A program made the position numbers and the translations under genes. From NCBI RefSeq assembly GCF_016595465.1, contig NZ_JAENIK010000011.1, positions 1,302,001-1,366,000 of the forward strand: DNA of 64,000 bases, in the 5' to 3' direction. Shown here piece after piece: positions 41,579 through 49,253 of the stretch. This DNA is from Luteolibacter yonseiensis (GTDB lineage Bacteria > Verrucomicrobiota > Verrucomicrobiia > Verrucomicrobiales > Akkermansiaceae). The notes under the pieces are model-generated. The model made no database searches and was not told where the DNA came from. It saw nothing but the letters and a program-made list of their open reading frames with translations. The stretch's first letter is position 1; each line of letters opens with the position of its first letter.

Positions 41579-43312
41579 ATGCCAGCACTGACAACTTCGT
41601 TCCATTCCGGCGCACCACTTGCCGAGCCTGCCCCTCAATCGGCCTCCTGGGTCCGTGACATCGCTATCCTTTCCGTCGTGTGTGGACTATGGTTTTGTGC
41701 GCTTTTGGGACTGAGACCTCTTGGCAATCCCGACGAAGGGCGCTATTCCGAAATTCCACGAGAGATGGCGGCGACCGGTGATTTTGTCACTCCCCGGTTG
41801 AATGGAGTTCAATATTTTGAAAAGCCGCCACTCGTTTACTGGCTTTCCGCTCTGACATTCCGCCAGTTCGGAGTGAGCGAATTCACCGCGCGGCTTTGGG
41901 GCGGGATATTCGCGGTGCTGGGAGTATTGCTTGCCTATGCCGCAGGACGCGCGCTGTATGGGCGGCTGAGCGGCGTGTGGGCGGCCATTGTTCTTTCCAC
42001 GAATATATTTTATTACGTCCTCAGCCAGATCATCCTGTTGGACATGGCGGTGGCGGTGACCATCACGGGGTGCCTGCTGTCATTTATTCTCGCAGTCAGG
42101 GAACCTCGGGGACGCCGGAGGTTCTGGTTGTTCATGGGCTGTTATGTGTTCATGGCCCTGGCCACACTATCGAAGGGTTTGATAGGAATCGCCATTCCCG
42201 GCGCGGTGATGTTCTTCTGGCTGCTGCTGCTGAATCAATGGCATAAGTTAATGCCTTTTCATCCGATAGCGGGTACGATCCTGCTGCTGGCGATCGCCGC
42301 TCCATGGCACATTCTGGCGGCGCGAACCCACCCGGATTTCCTGAATTTTTACTTCGTCCACGAGCACTGGCTGCGTTTCACCACAAGGGTCCACGGCCGT
42401 TATGAACCCTGGTGGTTCTTCCTACCCATGTTTTTCGGAGGACTTTTCCCGTGGTCGGTCTTCATCTCTGAAACCTGGAGAACATCGGTCGGCTCCTGGA
42501 AATCCCGCACGCTCAATTCCGAGGCATGGTTTTTTCTGATCTGGATCGTGTTCATTGTCGGGTTTTTTTCGATATCTCAGTCGAAACTGATACCTTACAT
42601 TCTGCCGGTTTTCCCACCGGCGGCGGTCCTGATCGGACGGGCCCTGGCACACGCGTGGCGCAATCAGCCGGAAGGCGGATTCTTTCTCGCGGGACGCGGG
42701 TTCATCTGTTTTTCGTTCCTGCTGGCGGTGGCCGTCGTCATCGTGCCTGCTCCGGGCGACCAACCGGACCTGGCGGCCCGTCTGCCCTATTTCCGCGCCG
42801 CGGCGGGTTTTGTTCTCGTCGCCGGCATGGCGGGAACCATTATGGGACTACGCAGGAAACTGCCCCGACTTGTGATTGGCTCGATCGTCGGAACGTTTGT
42901 AGCGGTGCTGGTCACGGTGTCGATCGGTGCCGCGACTTTTGAAAAGACCTCCACCAGGAAGTTCGCGACCATGATCAAACCGATTTTGAAACCGGAGGAT
43001 CGGGTGTACAGTGTCGGAACATACACCCAGGATCTGCCGGTCTATCTGAACAGGCTTATCCATGTGGTGGATTACCGGGGGGAGCTTGCTTACGGCATCG
43101 ATGCCGAACCGGAAATGACATCCGCCCGTTTCCTGAACCGTGAAGATTTTCCGGATGACTGGAACCGTCCGGGAGATGCCTATGCCGTTGTGCGGCCAAA
43201 AGCTTACGAAAGGTGGTTCCTGCCCAAGATTCCCAACCATCGGGTCATCGCCCGATCCGCCCGTTTCGTTCTCGTCTCCAAATCTGTCGACCCAGTCCAA
43301 CCACAGCCGTAA
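41579..43312 (+). CDS. arnT: ArnT-like lipid A aminoarabinosyltransferase (GT83)
   Basis: A 577-residue GT-C-fold membrane glycosyltransferase with 11 or more hydrophobic segments. The first periplasmic loop has the ArnT signature GNPDEGRYSEIPREMAATGDF and the following YFEKPPLVYWLSAL. Later motifs include TLSKGLIG, HEHWLRFTT and a C-terminal soluble periplasmic domain (from about 460). ArnT moves 4-amino-4-deoxy-L-arabinose from undecaprenyl phosphate onto lipid A phosphates at the periplasmic face, lowering negative charge and giving polymyxin/cationic-peptide resistance. It is first in the operon here, whereas enterobacterial operons begin with arnB. Two bases separate it from arnB. Confidence 0.9.
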   Translation: MPALTTSFHSGAPLAEPAPQSASWVRDIAILSVVCGLWFCALLGLRPLGNPDEGRYSEIPREMAATGDFVTPRLNGVQYFEKPPLVYWLSALTFRQFGVSEFTARLWGGIFAVLGVLLAYAAGRALYGRLSGVWAAIVLSTNIFYYVLSQIILLDMAVAVTITGCLLSFILAVREPRGRRRFWLFMGCYVFMALATLSKGLIGIAIPGAVMFFWLLLLNQWHKLMPFHPIAGTILLLAIAAPWHILAARTHPDFLNFYFVHEHWLRFTTRVHGRYEPWWFFLPMFFGGLFPWSVFISETWRTSVGSWKSRTLNSEAWFFLIWIVFIVGFFSISQSKLIPYILPVFPPAAVLIGRALAHAWRNQPEGGFFLAGRGFICFSFLLAVAVVIVPAPGDQPDLAARLPYFRAAAGFVLVAGMAGTIMGLRRKLPRLVIGSIVGTFVAVLVTVSIGAATFEKTSTRKFATMIKPILKPEDRVYSVGTYTQDLPVYLNRLIHVVDYRGELAYGIDAEPEMTSARFLNREDFPDDWNRPGDAYAVVRPKAYERWFLPKIPNHRVIARSARFVLVSKSVDPVQPQP

Positions 43313-43314
43313 CC

Positions 43315-44445
43315 ATGGTCGATCATCTTCCATTAACCCGTCCGACGATTGACGAGGAAACAATCGCAGAAGTCGCGAAAGTATTGCGTTCCGGCTGGAT
43401 CACTTCCGGCCCCAAAGTGAAGGAATTCGAAGCCAGGCTGTCGGATTATTTCGGTGGCCGTCCTGTCCGCGTTTTCAATTCGGGCACTGCCTCGTTGGAG
43501 ATCGCGCTCCGGTTGGCAGGCGTCGGACCGGGTGACGAAGTCATCACCACTCCTCTTACCTGGGTCGCCACAAGCAATGTGATCCTCGCCGTTGGAGCAA
43601 AGCCCGTGTTTGTCGATATCGATCCCGTCACCCGCAACATCGACCTTGATGCCATCTCCCCGGCCATCACCCCATCGACAAAGGCGATCATGCCTGTGGA
43701 TCTCGCCGGTCTCCCTGTGAACCGCGACCGGCTGTATGAGCTGGCGGTTTCCCACAACCTGCGGGTGATCGAGGACGCCGCCCAATCACTGGGGAGCGTA
43801 TGGAACGGGAGCAGGATCGGCTCGATCGGAGATCTGGTGTCATTCAGCTTTCATCCGAACAAGAACGCCACATCCATCGAAGGAGGGTGTCTGGTGATGA
43901 ATGATGAGACCGAGGCGAAGTTGGCCGAGCAATACCGGTTGCAAGGCGTCTTGCGGTCTGGAGTCGACGAAATGGATGTCAAGGTGCCGGGGGGGAAATT
44001 CAATCTGACGGACGTGGCCGCCGCGGTCGGCATCAACCAGCTTGCGAGGATCGACGAATTCAACATGCGCCGCCGCGAGCTGGTACGGGAATATTTCCGG
44101 CAGCTTGATCGGCAGGAAATCCCGGATTTCAAAATAGCCCTGCCGGTGATGGATTTCGAGAGAAGCAACTGGCACATGTTTCAAGTGATTCTCTCTGGAG
44201 ACCCAGACGCGGCAGGAAGGGGCGATGTGATGAAGCGCATGGCCGAAACGGGAATCTCCACGGGTGTGCACTATCCCGCGATCCATCTTTTCTCGCTTTA
44301 TCGGAGGGCTGGCTGGAGGGAGGGCGATTTCCCACACGCAGAGCACGCGGGAAGAAACATCCTGACCCTGCCCTTGTTCCCAAGCATGACAACCTCCGAT
44401 GTGAAGCGGGTTGTGGACAGCCTCATCAACGCTCTCAAACCATGA
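43315..44445 (+). CDS. arnB: UDP-4-amino-4-deoxy-L-arabinose aminotransferase ArnB
   Basis: A 376-residue PLP-dependent DegT/DnrJ/EryC1-family aminotransferase. PLP-site features are NSGTASLEIAL (about residue 55), VIEDAAQSLGS (Asp154) and Lys183 in SFHPNKNATSIEGG, matching the ArnB consensus. It transfers an amino group from glutamate to UDP-4-keto-pentose to give UDP-L-Ara4N. ATG 43315 lies 2 bases after the arnT stop, and the stop overlaps arnC (ATGA). Full family length (about 380). Confidence 0.94.
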   Translation: MVDHLPLTRPTIDEETIAEVAKVLRSGWITSGPKVKEFEARLSDYFGGRPVRVFNSGTASLEIALRLAGVGPGDEVITTPLTWVATSNVILAVGAKPVFVDIDPVTRNIDLDAISPAITPSTKAIMPVDLAGLPVNRDRLYELAVSHNLRVIEDAAQSLGSVWNGSRIGSIGDLVSFSFHPNKNATSIEGGCLVMNDETEAKLAEQYRLQGVLRSGVDEMDVKVPGGKFNLTDVAAAVGINQLARIDEFNMRRRELVREYFRQLDRQEIPDFKIALPVMDFERSNWHMFQVILSGDPDAAGRGDVMKRMAETGISTGVHYPAIHLFSLYRRAGWREGDFPHAEHAGRNILTLPLFPSMTTSDVKRVVDSLINALKP

Positions 44446-45392
44446 CCCGATCAAGAATTGATATTTCGGTGGTGGTGCCGGTTTACAATGAACAGGGAAA
44501 CCTCCCGGCCCTGTTCGCCAGACTCTATCCGGTGCTCGACGGACTCCGTCGGAGCTATGAAATCATTTTCACAAACGATGGAAGTGCGGATGGAACGCGG
44601 GAGATTCTCGCGGGTCAGCATGCCTTGCGGCCGGACGTCACGCGGGTGATCGAATTCAACGCCAACTATGGGCAGCACATGGCGGTCATGGCCGGCTTCG
44701 AGAGGGTGAGAGGAGAGGTGGTCGTCACCTTGGACGCGGACCTTCAGAACCCTCCCGAAGAAATCCCGAACCTGCTCGCGAAAATCGAGGAGGGATACGA
44801 TTGTGTGGGCGGAATGCGGCAGGACCGGCAGGATTCGCTTTTCCGCCGCCGTGTATCGCAAGCGGTCAATCTGGTCCGCGCGAGCCTCACCAGCATCCGG
44901 ATGACCGACCAGGGGTGCATGTTGCGCGCCTATTCCCGCAACGTCGTGGACGGCATCGTCAGAAGCGGAGCGACCAATACCTTCATACCCGCCCTGGCCT
45001 ACAGCCTCGCTCGGAAGCCTACGGAGATTCCGGTCGCCCACGAGGAGCGGCATGCGGGAACTTCCAACTATTCCTTATATAAATTGATCAGGCTCAATTT
45101 TGATCTGATCACCTATTTCACCACGGCCCCGCTCCAGCTGTTCACGATTTTCGCGATGGCATGCTCGGCATGTTCCTTCCTGCTGGTCGTCGTATTGGGA
45201 ACACGCCGCCTCGTGATAGGACCGGAAGAAGGTGGAATATTCACTCTCTTCGGCATACTGTTTTTTCTCATCAGCGTGTGCATGGTCGGCATCGGTCTGA
45301 TCGGCGAATACATGGGGAGAACCTATCAGGTTGTCAGGGGGAACACCCGCTACCACATCAGTCATATCCTCGAATCACAGAATCATGAGTAA
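44442..45392 (+). CDS. arnC: Undecaprenyl-phosphate Ara4FN transferase ArnC
   Basis: A 316-residue GT2-family enzyme. The N-terminal GT-A domain has ISVVVPVYNEQGNLP, TNDGSADGT, VTLDADLQNPPEEIP (DXD-like) and the acceptor loop MTDQGCMLRAYSR. Two C-terminal transmembrane segments are at about residues 232-255 and 266-290. It transfers formylated Ara4N from UDP to undecaprenyl phosphate on the cytoplasmic face. The formyltransferase gene starts 8 bases before its stop. Closely related to DPM1/GtrB-type enzymes, but the operon makes ArnC the best call. Confidence 0.93.
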   Translation: MTRSRIDISVVVPVYNEQGNLPALFARLYPVLDGLRRSYEIIFTNDGSADGTREILAGQHALRPDVTRVIEFNANYGQHMAVMAGFERVRGEVVVTLDADLQNPPEEIPNLLAKIEEGYDCVGGMRQDRQDSLFRRRVSQAVNLVRASLTSIRMTDQGCMLRAYSRNVVDGIVRSGATNTFIPALAYSLARKPTEIPVAHEERHAGTSNYSLYKLIRLNFDLITYFTTAPLQLFTIFAMACSACSFLLVVVLGTRRLVIGPEEGGIFTLFGILFFLISVCMVGIGLIGEYMGRTYQVVRGNTRYHISHILESQNHE

Positions 45393-46296
45393 ACCCCGCA
45401 TTCTTTTTTTTGGCTATAGCGAAGTTGGATTCGAATGTCTCGATTTGCTTCTGCGCCGTGGTGACAACGTCATAGGTCTCATTACGCATGAGGATAATCC
45501 GGATGAAACGATCTGGTTCAAAACTCCCGCGGCGGTGGCGCTGGAGCATGGTGTCTCCATCTATACGCCGGCTTCGCCGAACACCGGCGAGTGGAAAGCC
45601 ATTATCAGGCGGATGGCCCCGGATCTCATCCTCTCGGTGTATTACCGGCAGATGATTTCTCCCGAGATTCTTTCATTCGCCCGCCTGGGGGCGTTCAACA
45701 TCCATGGTTCGCTTTTACCCGCATACCGTGGACGGGCGCCGATCAACTGGGCGGTGCTTCACGGCGAACGGCGCATTGGAATGTCTCTCCACCGCATGGT
45801 GAAAAAACCTGACGCAGGAGCTGTGGTGGATCAGGAAGGAGTGGAGATTTCGCCGCGCGACACCGCGGAACAAGCTTTCCGGAAGGTCATGCCGTGCGCG
45901 GTCTCCATTCTGGAACGCCAGATTGACAGGCTCCTGAATGCCACCGCCGTCGAAACCGAGCAGGACGAATCCAAAGCATCTTATTTCGGTGGCCGGAAAC
46001 CTGAGGACGGCAGGATCGATTGGACCCGCCCGTCGTCGGAGATCTTCAATCTCGTCCGTGCGGTCACCCGTCCCTATCCGGGAGCGTTCACGGATGCCGG
46101 CGATCTGCGTCTCATGGTCTGGTGGGTGGAGCTTGCCCAGGATCACAGCGGCAGACCTGGCGAGGTGCTCTCCGTCGAACCCTTCATCGTCGCAACCGGG
46201 GACGGTGCGGTCGAACTCACCGAGATCGATTGGCGAGCCGCTCCCCTACACGCGCCAACGAAGGGATTTCAATTTCAATCACAATTTCTCAAATGA
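45385..46296 (+). CDS. arnA: UDP-Ara4N formyltransferase (ArnA N-terminal domain as a separate gene)
   Basis: A 303-residue protein equivalent to the N-terminal half of enterobacterial ArnA. It has the formyltransferase core LGAFNIHGSLLPAYRGRAPINWAVLHGE with catalytic Asn105 and His107, Asp143 in KPDAGAVVDQ, and a C-terminal OB-like subdomain. It uses N10-formyl-tetrahydrofolate to formylate UDP-L-Ara4N, a transient modification that drives ArnC. In E. coli this domain is fused to the decarboxylase; here the two are separate genes joined by an ATGA overlap. A longer frame begins inside arnC but the ATG at 45385 gives the normal N terminus. Confidence 0.93.
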   Translation: MSKPRILFFGYSEVGFECLDLLLRRGDNVIGLITHEDNPDETIWFKTPAAVALEHGVSIYTPASPNTGEWKAIIRRMAPDLILSVYYRQMISPEILSFARLGAFNIHGSLLPAYRGRAPINWAVLHGERRIGMSLHRMVKKPDAGAVVDQEGVEISPRDTAEQAFRKVMPCAVSILERQIDRLLNATAVETEQDESKASYFGGRKPEDGRIDWTRPSSEIFNLVRAVTRPYPGAFTDAGDLRLMVWWVELAQDHSGRPGEVLSVEPFIVATGDGAVELTEIDWRAAPLHAPTKGFQFQSQFLK

Positions 46297-47357
46297 AGAA
46301 GACACCACTTAAAATATTGATTCTCGGCGCGAACGGCTTCATCGGCAGCAGCCTGATCGACGCGATCCTGAGCCAGAAGGACTGGGAAGTCTTCGGGATG
46401 GATGTGGGAGACAACAAGCTCACCCACCTCCTCGGTCACGACCGGTTCACCTTTGTGGAAGGGGATATAACCATCAACTGCGAATGGATCGAGTATCACA
46501 TTAAAAAATGCGACGTGGTGATTCCATTGGTCGCCATCGCCAATCCCGCACAGTATGTGAAGAATCCGCTGGGAGTTTTCGAACTGGATTTCGAAGCCAA
46601 TCTCGATGTCGCGAGAAAATGCGTGAAATATAAAAAACGTCTGATTTTCCCCTCGACCTCCGAAGTCTACGGCATGTCGCCTGAGGCGGTGCTGGACGAG
46701 GCCACAAGCAACATGGTCTACGGGCCCATCGACAAACAGCGGTGGATCTACGCCGCCTCCAAGCAGTTGCTGGACAGGGTGATCTACGCCTACGGCGTCC
46801 GTGATGATCTGGACTATACCTTGTTCCGGCCCTTCAACTGGATCGGACCGAAGCTCGACAATGTCATGGAGCCGAAGGAGGGGAGCTCGCGCCTCTTCAC
46901 CCAGTTCATCAGCAATGTGATTTTCTCCAAACCGATCCAGCTGGTGGATGGGGGATTGCAGAGCAGATCATTCACTTTCATCGATGACGGGGTGGATTGT
47001 TTGCTTCGCATCATCGAAAACAAGGATGGAGCTGCTTCCAGAAAGATTTTCAACATCGGCAACCCAACCAACAATGTTTCGGTCGCGGATCTGGCCGCGA
47101 TCATCCTGGAGACGTTCAGGGGGTATCCGGAATACCGGGAGCGTGCCGAACAGACCGAGGTGGTGTCGGTTTCGTCAATGGATTACTTTGGAAAGTATTA
47201 TCAGGACATACATACCCGGGTCCCCTCCATCTCAGCAGCGGAGGAAGCTCTCGGTTGGCTACCGAAGGTAGATCTCCAAACGGCAATCCGACTGACCTTG
47301 GACTACCATCTGAAGCAGGAGAGCCATGATCTGACCCTTGAGCACGCGGCCATATGA
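46293..47357 (+). CDS. arnA: UDP-glucuronate oxidative decarboxylase (ArnA C-terminal domain as a separate gene)
   Basis: A 354-residue extended short-chain dehydrogenase. It has nucleotide-binding LGANGFIGSSL (Gly motif, about residues 11-21), S121/T122/S123-E124 in FPSTSEVYG, the YxxxK pair Tyr153/Lys157 in YAASKQLLD, and Arg225 in GLQSRSFTFIDDG. These are the residues that in E. coli ArnA catalyse NAD+-dependent oxidation and decarboxylation of UDP-glucuronate to UDP-4-keto-pentose, the first step of the pathway. UDP-glucuronate would come from a UDP-glucose dehydrogenase not present in this window. Overlaps both neighbours by ATGA. Confidence 0.93.
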   Translation: MKKTPLKILILGANGFIGSSLIDAILSQKDWEVFGMDVGDNKLTHLLGHDRFTFVEGDITINCEWIEYHIKKCDVVIPLVAIANPAQYVKNPLGVFELDFEANLDVARKCVKYKKRLIFPSTSEVYGMSPEAVLDEATSNMVYGPIDKQRWIYAASKQLLDRVIYAYGVRDDLDYTLFRPFNWIGPKLDNVMEPKEGSSRLFTQFISNVIFSKPIQLVDGGLQSRSFTFIDDGVDCLLRIIENKDGAASRKIFNIGNPTNNVSVADLAAIILETFRGYPEYRERAEQTEVVSVSSMDYFGKYYQDIHTRVPSISAAEEALGWLPKVDLQTAIRLTLDYHLKQESHDLTLEHAAI

Positions 47358-48295
47358 ATCCGGTTGTGGCGCTCAAGATCGATGTCGACACGGAGAGAGG
47401 GACGCGTGAAGGCGTACCGTCGCTGGTTTCTCTCCTTGAGGAGTATTCCGCTACCGGGACTTTTCTGTTTTCTCTTGGTCCGGATAATACGGGGAAGGCC
47501 ATCCGGCGGGTGTTCCGGCCGGGTTTTTTCAAAAAGGTCAGCCGGACAAGCGTCGTGAAAATGTACGGGATCCGCACACTTTTGAACGGAACTCTTCTTC
47601 CAGCTCCGCATATTGGAAAGCGCCACGCGGAAGTGATGCGCGAAGTGGAGGACGCGGGATTTGAAACAGGGATTCACTGCTACGACCATTTCCGGTGGCA
47701 GGATCATCTGCTGGGAATGTCAGTCGGGGATACCCGTTTGGAATTCGGACGGGCATTGGACGAATTCCGGCGTATTTTCGGTCGATCCGCTCTCTCCGCC
47801 GGGGCTCCGGGGTGGCAGGCGAATGGCAACAGCCGGCAGGTTTATGACGACGCCGCGCTGCTCTATGCCAGCGATTCGCGGGGAAGCCACCCATACTTCC
47901 CGCTGATTGACAACCGGGTGTATAAAACTCTGGAGATTCCGACGACTCTGCCAACCTTTGACGAGCTTCTGGGACGCCGGGAGTATCCGGATACGGAGAT
48001 CGTACAGCATTACATGAATCTTCTGAGTCATGATCGGCCCAATGTCATGACCATCCATGCCGAAATCGAAGGCATGATGAAGCGTCCGCTTTTCGCCGAG
48101 TTGTTGGAAAAATTCAACAGGAAGGGGGTGAAATTTGTGAAAATGGAAAATTTGGCAAAAGATCTCCTGAGTCAGAACGAACCCCCACCTGTCTGTCAGA
48201 TGGTAATGGATTGCGTTGATGGTCGTTCCGGAAAAATCGCGACGCAGGGCAGACAACTTCCGCGTTCACCACCCACACATATGTTTAATAACTGA
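47354..48295 (+). CDS. arnD: Ara4FN deformylase ArnD
   Basis: A 313-residue polysaccharide-deacetylase-family (NodB fold) protein. Motif 1 is ALKIDVDTERGTREGVP (catalytic and metal Asp). The specific ArnD segment is FLFSLGPDNTGKAIRRVFRPGFFKK, motif 2 is IHCYDHFRWQ with metal His, and the later MTIHAEIEG closes the site. It removes the formyl group from undecaprenyl-phospho-Ara4FN before flipping. The arn operon ends here; no arnE/arnF flippase genes follow, so flipping must depend on genes elsewhere or on a different protein. Confidence 0.92.
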   Translation: MNPVVALKIDVDTERGTREGVPSLVSLLEEYSATGTFLFSLGPDNTGKAIRRVFRPGFFKKVSRTSVVKMYGIRTLLNGTLLPAPHIGKRHAEVMREVEDAGFETGIHCYDHFRWQDHLLGMSVGDTRLEFGRALDEFRRIFGRSALSAGAPGWQANGNSRQVYDDAALLYASDSRGSHPYFPLIDNRVYKTLEIPTTLPTFDELLGRREYPDTEIVQHYMNLLSHDRPNVMTIHAEIEGMMKRPLFAELLEKFNRKGVKFVKMENLAKDLLSQNEPPPVCQMVMDCVDGRSGKIATQGRQLPRSPPTHMFNN

Positions 48296-48527
48296 TATTC
48301 TTGAATTGTCGATGAATGTGACGTGGCAGTCATCGAATGCAGGAGTTTATAGCCGAGTTCAGCACTAGGAATGGTGCGAGAATCTCACGGAAAAAAATCG
48401 ACGACTCTATCAATCTCGATGGTGATTTCCACGTTTTTCCTCTTGAATTGGGAAGGCTTCTCGGACTGAAGGATTCAGATGAGACAACCGTCTGGATGGC
48501 GGGAGGAGGTGCGATTCCCGGATCTTT
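48296..48527. other. Spacer after arnD with a short open frame
   Basis: 232 bases between convergent genes. A plus-strand frame from ATG at 48337 begins MQEFIAEFSTRNGARISRKK and continues with a plausible ILE/LEU/ASP pattern for about 60 residues. It then runs into the antisense of the next gene as low-complexity shadow, so it is at best a truncated fragment. No clear terminator hairpin was found. Confidence 0.35.
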
Positions 48528-49253
48528 TCACCCCAGACGACCCTCGCTCCCGACATGCGGTGCCGGGCGTCCGCGACGGACTGCCAGAAGGCATGCGCCG
48601 AGAAGCAGCGCGGCGCTGCATGGCTCCGGGACGGCGGTGATGGTGAGGGTCCAGCTTTGGAGGGTGCTTTGGTCGCCCGGATTGAGATCCGCCACGAAGA
48701 GGGTCCATTGGCCCGCGGCGTTCAGACCGTTGAAACTGGAAAGGAGCGCGGTGCGGGGATCGCTGGCGAGGACGGAATCGGGATCGGTGTTGCGACCGTC
48801 CGGTTGATGGGTTCCGGTGAGGATGCCGCTGTTGGAAAGAGGCTGGTGGATGTTGCCGGACGCGCTGTCGTCGAGAGTGACGGCCATTCCCGACGTGCCG
48901 TTGCCGTCGGGGTTTCCCTCCTCGCGGCCGATGCGGTTGAGGAGGATCGCGAAGCCGGAGTCATGGACCAGATAGACGAAGAGATCTCCGTTCCAGCCGT
49001 CGCTGAAATTGAGACCGACGCTGACGTTGGTGATGATTTCGATTTGCCGGGCGGAGGGAACGTCTCCGGTATCCGGAGTGATGGTCATGTGGCTGACGGT
49101 GCCCGTGTCGTCATTGTCAGGAATGGTCGTGGTGGCGTTGAGCGTGGTGGTGAAGGTTACCGCGGCACGGGCGGCCGTGCAGAGCGGAACGAACAGGGCG
49201 ATGAGCAGAAGAGGCTTCATGGAAGTGGTTCGCGCGGGACGATGGTGGTTCAT
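48528..49253 (-). CDS. PEP-CTERM protein with proprotein-convertase-P-like domain
   Basis: A 241-residue exported protein. The signal peptide MKPLLLIALFVPLCTAARA starts at the internal Met12, so the alternative start at 49220 (230 residues) is also possible. The mature part is a beta-sandwich resembling the P/homoB domain (ITNVSVGLNFSDGWNGDLFVYLVHDSGFAILLNRIG, FNGLNAAGQWTLFVADLNPGDQSTLQSWTLTIT). The C terminus is a classical PEP-CTERM tag: VPEP, hydrophobic segment AALLLGACLLAV, then Arg-rich RRGRP. The tag is a substrate for exosortase. The 49253 ATG overlaps the stop of the giant gene upstream (ATGA), favouring co-translation with it. Confidence 0.82.
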   Translation of the reverse strand: MNHHRPARTTSMKPLLLIALFVPLCTAARAAVTFTTTLNATTTIPDNDDTGTVSHMTITPDTGDVPSARQIEIITNVSVGLNFSDGWNGDLFVYLVHDSGFAILLNRIGREEGNPDGNGTSGMAVTLDDSASGNIHQPLSNSGILTGTHQPDGRNTDPDSVLASDPRTALLSSFNGLNAAGQWTLFVADLNPGDQSTLQSWTLTITAVPEPCSAALLLGACLLAVRRGRPAPHVGSEGRLG

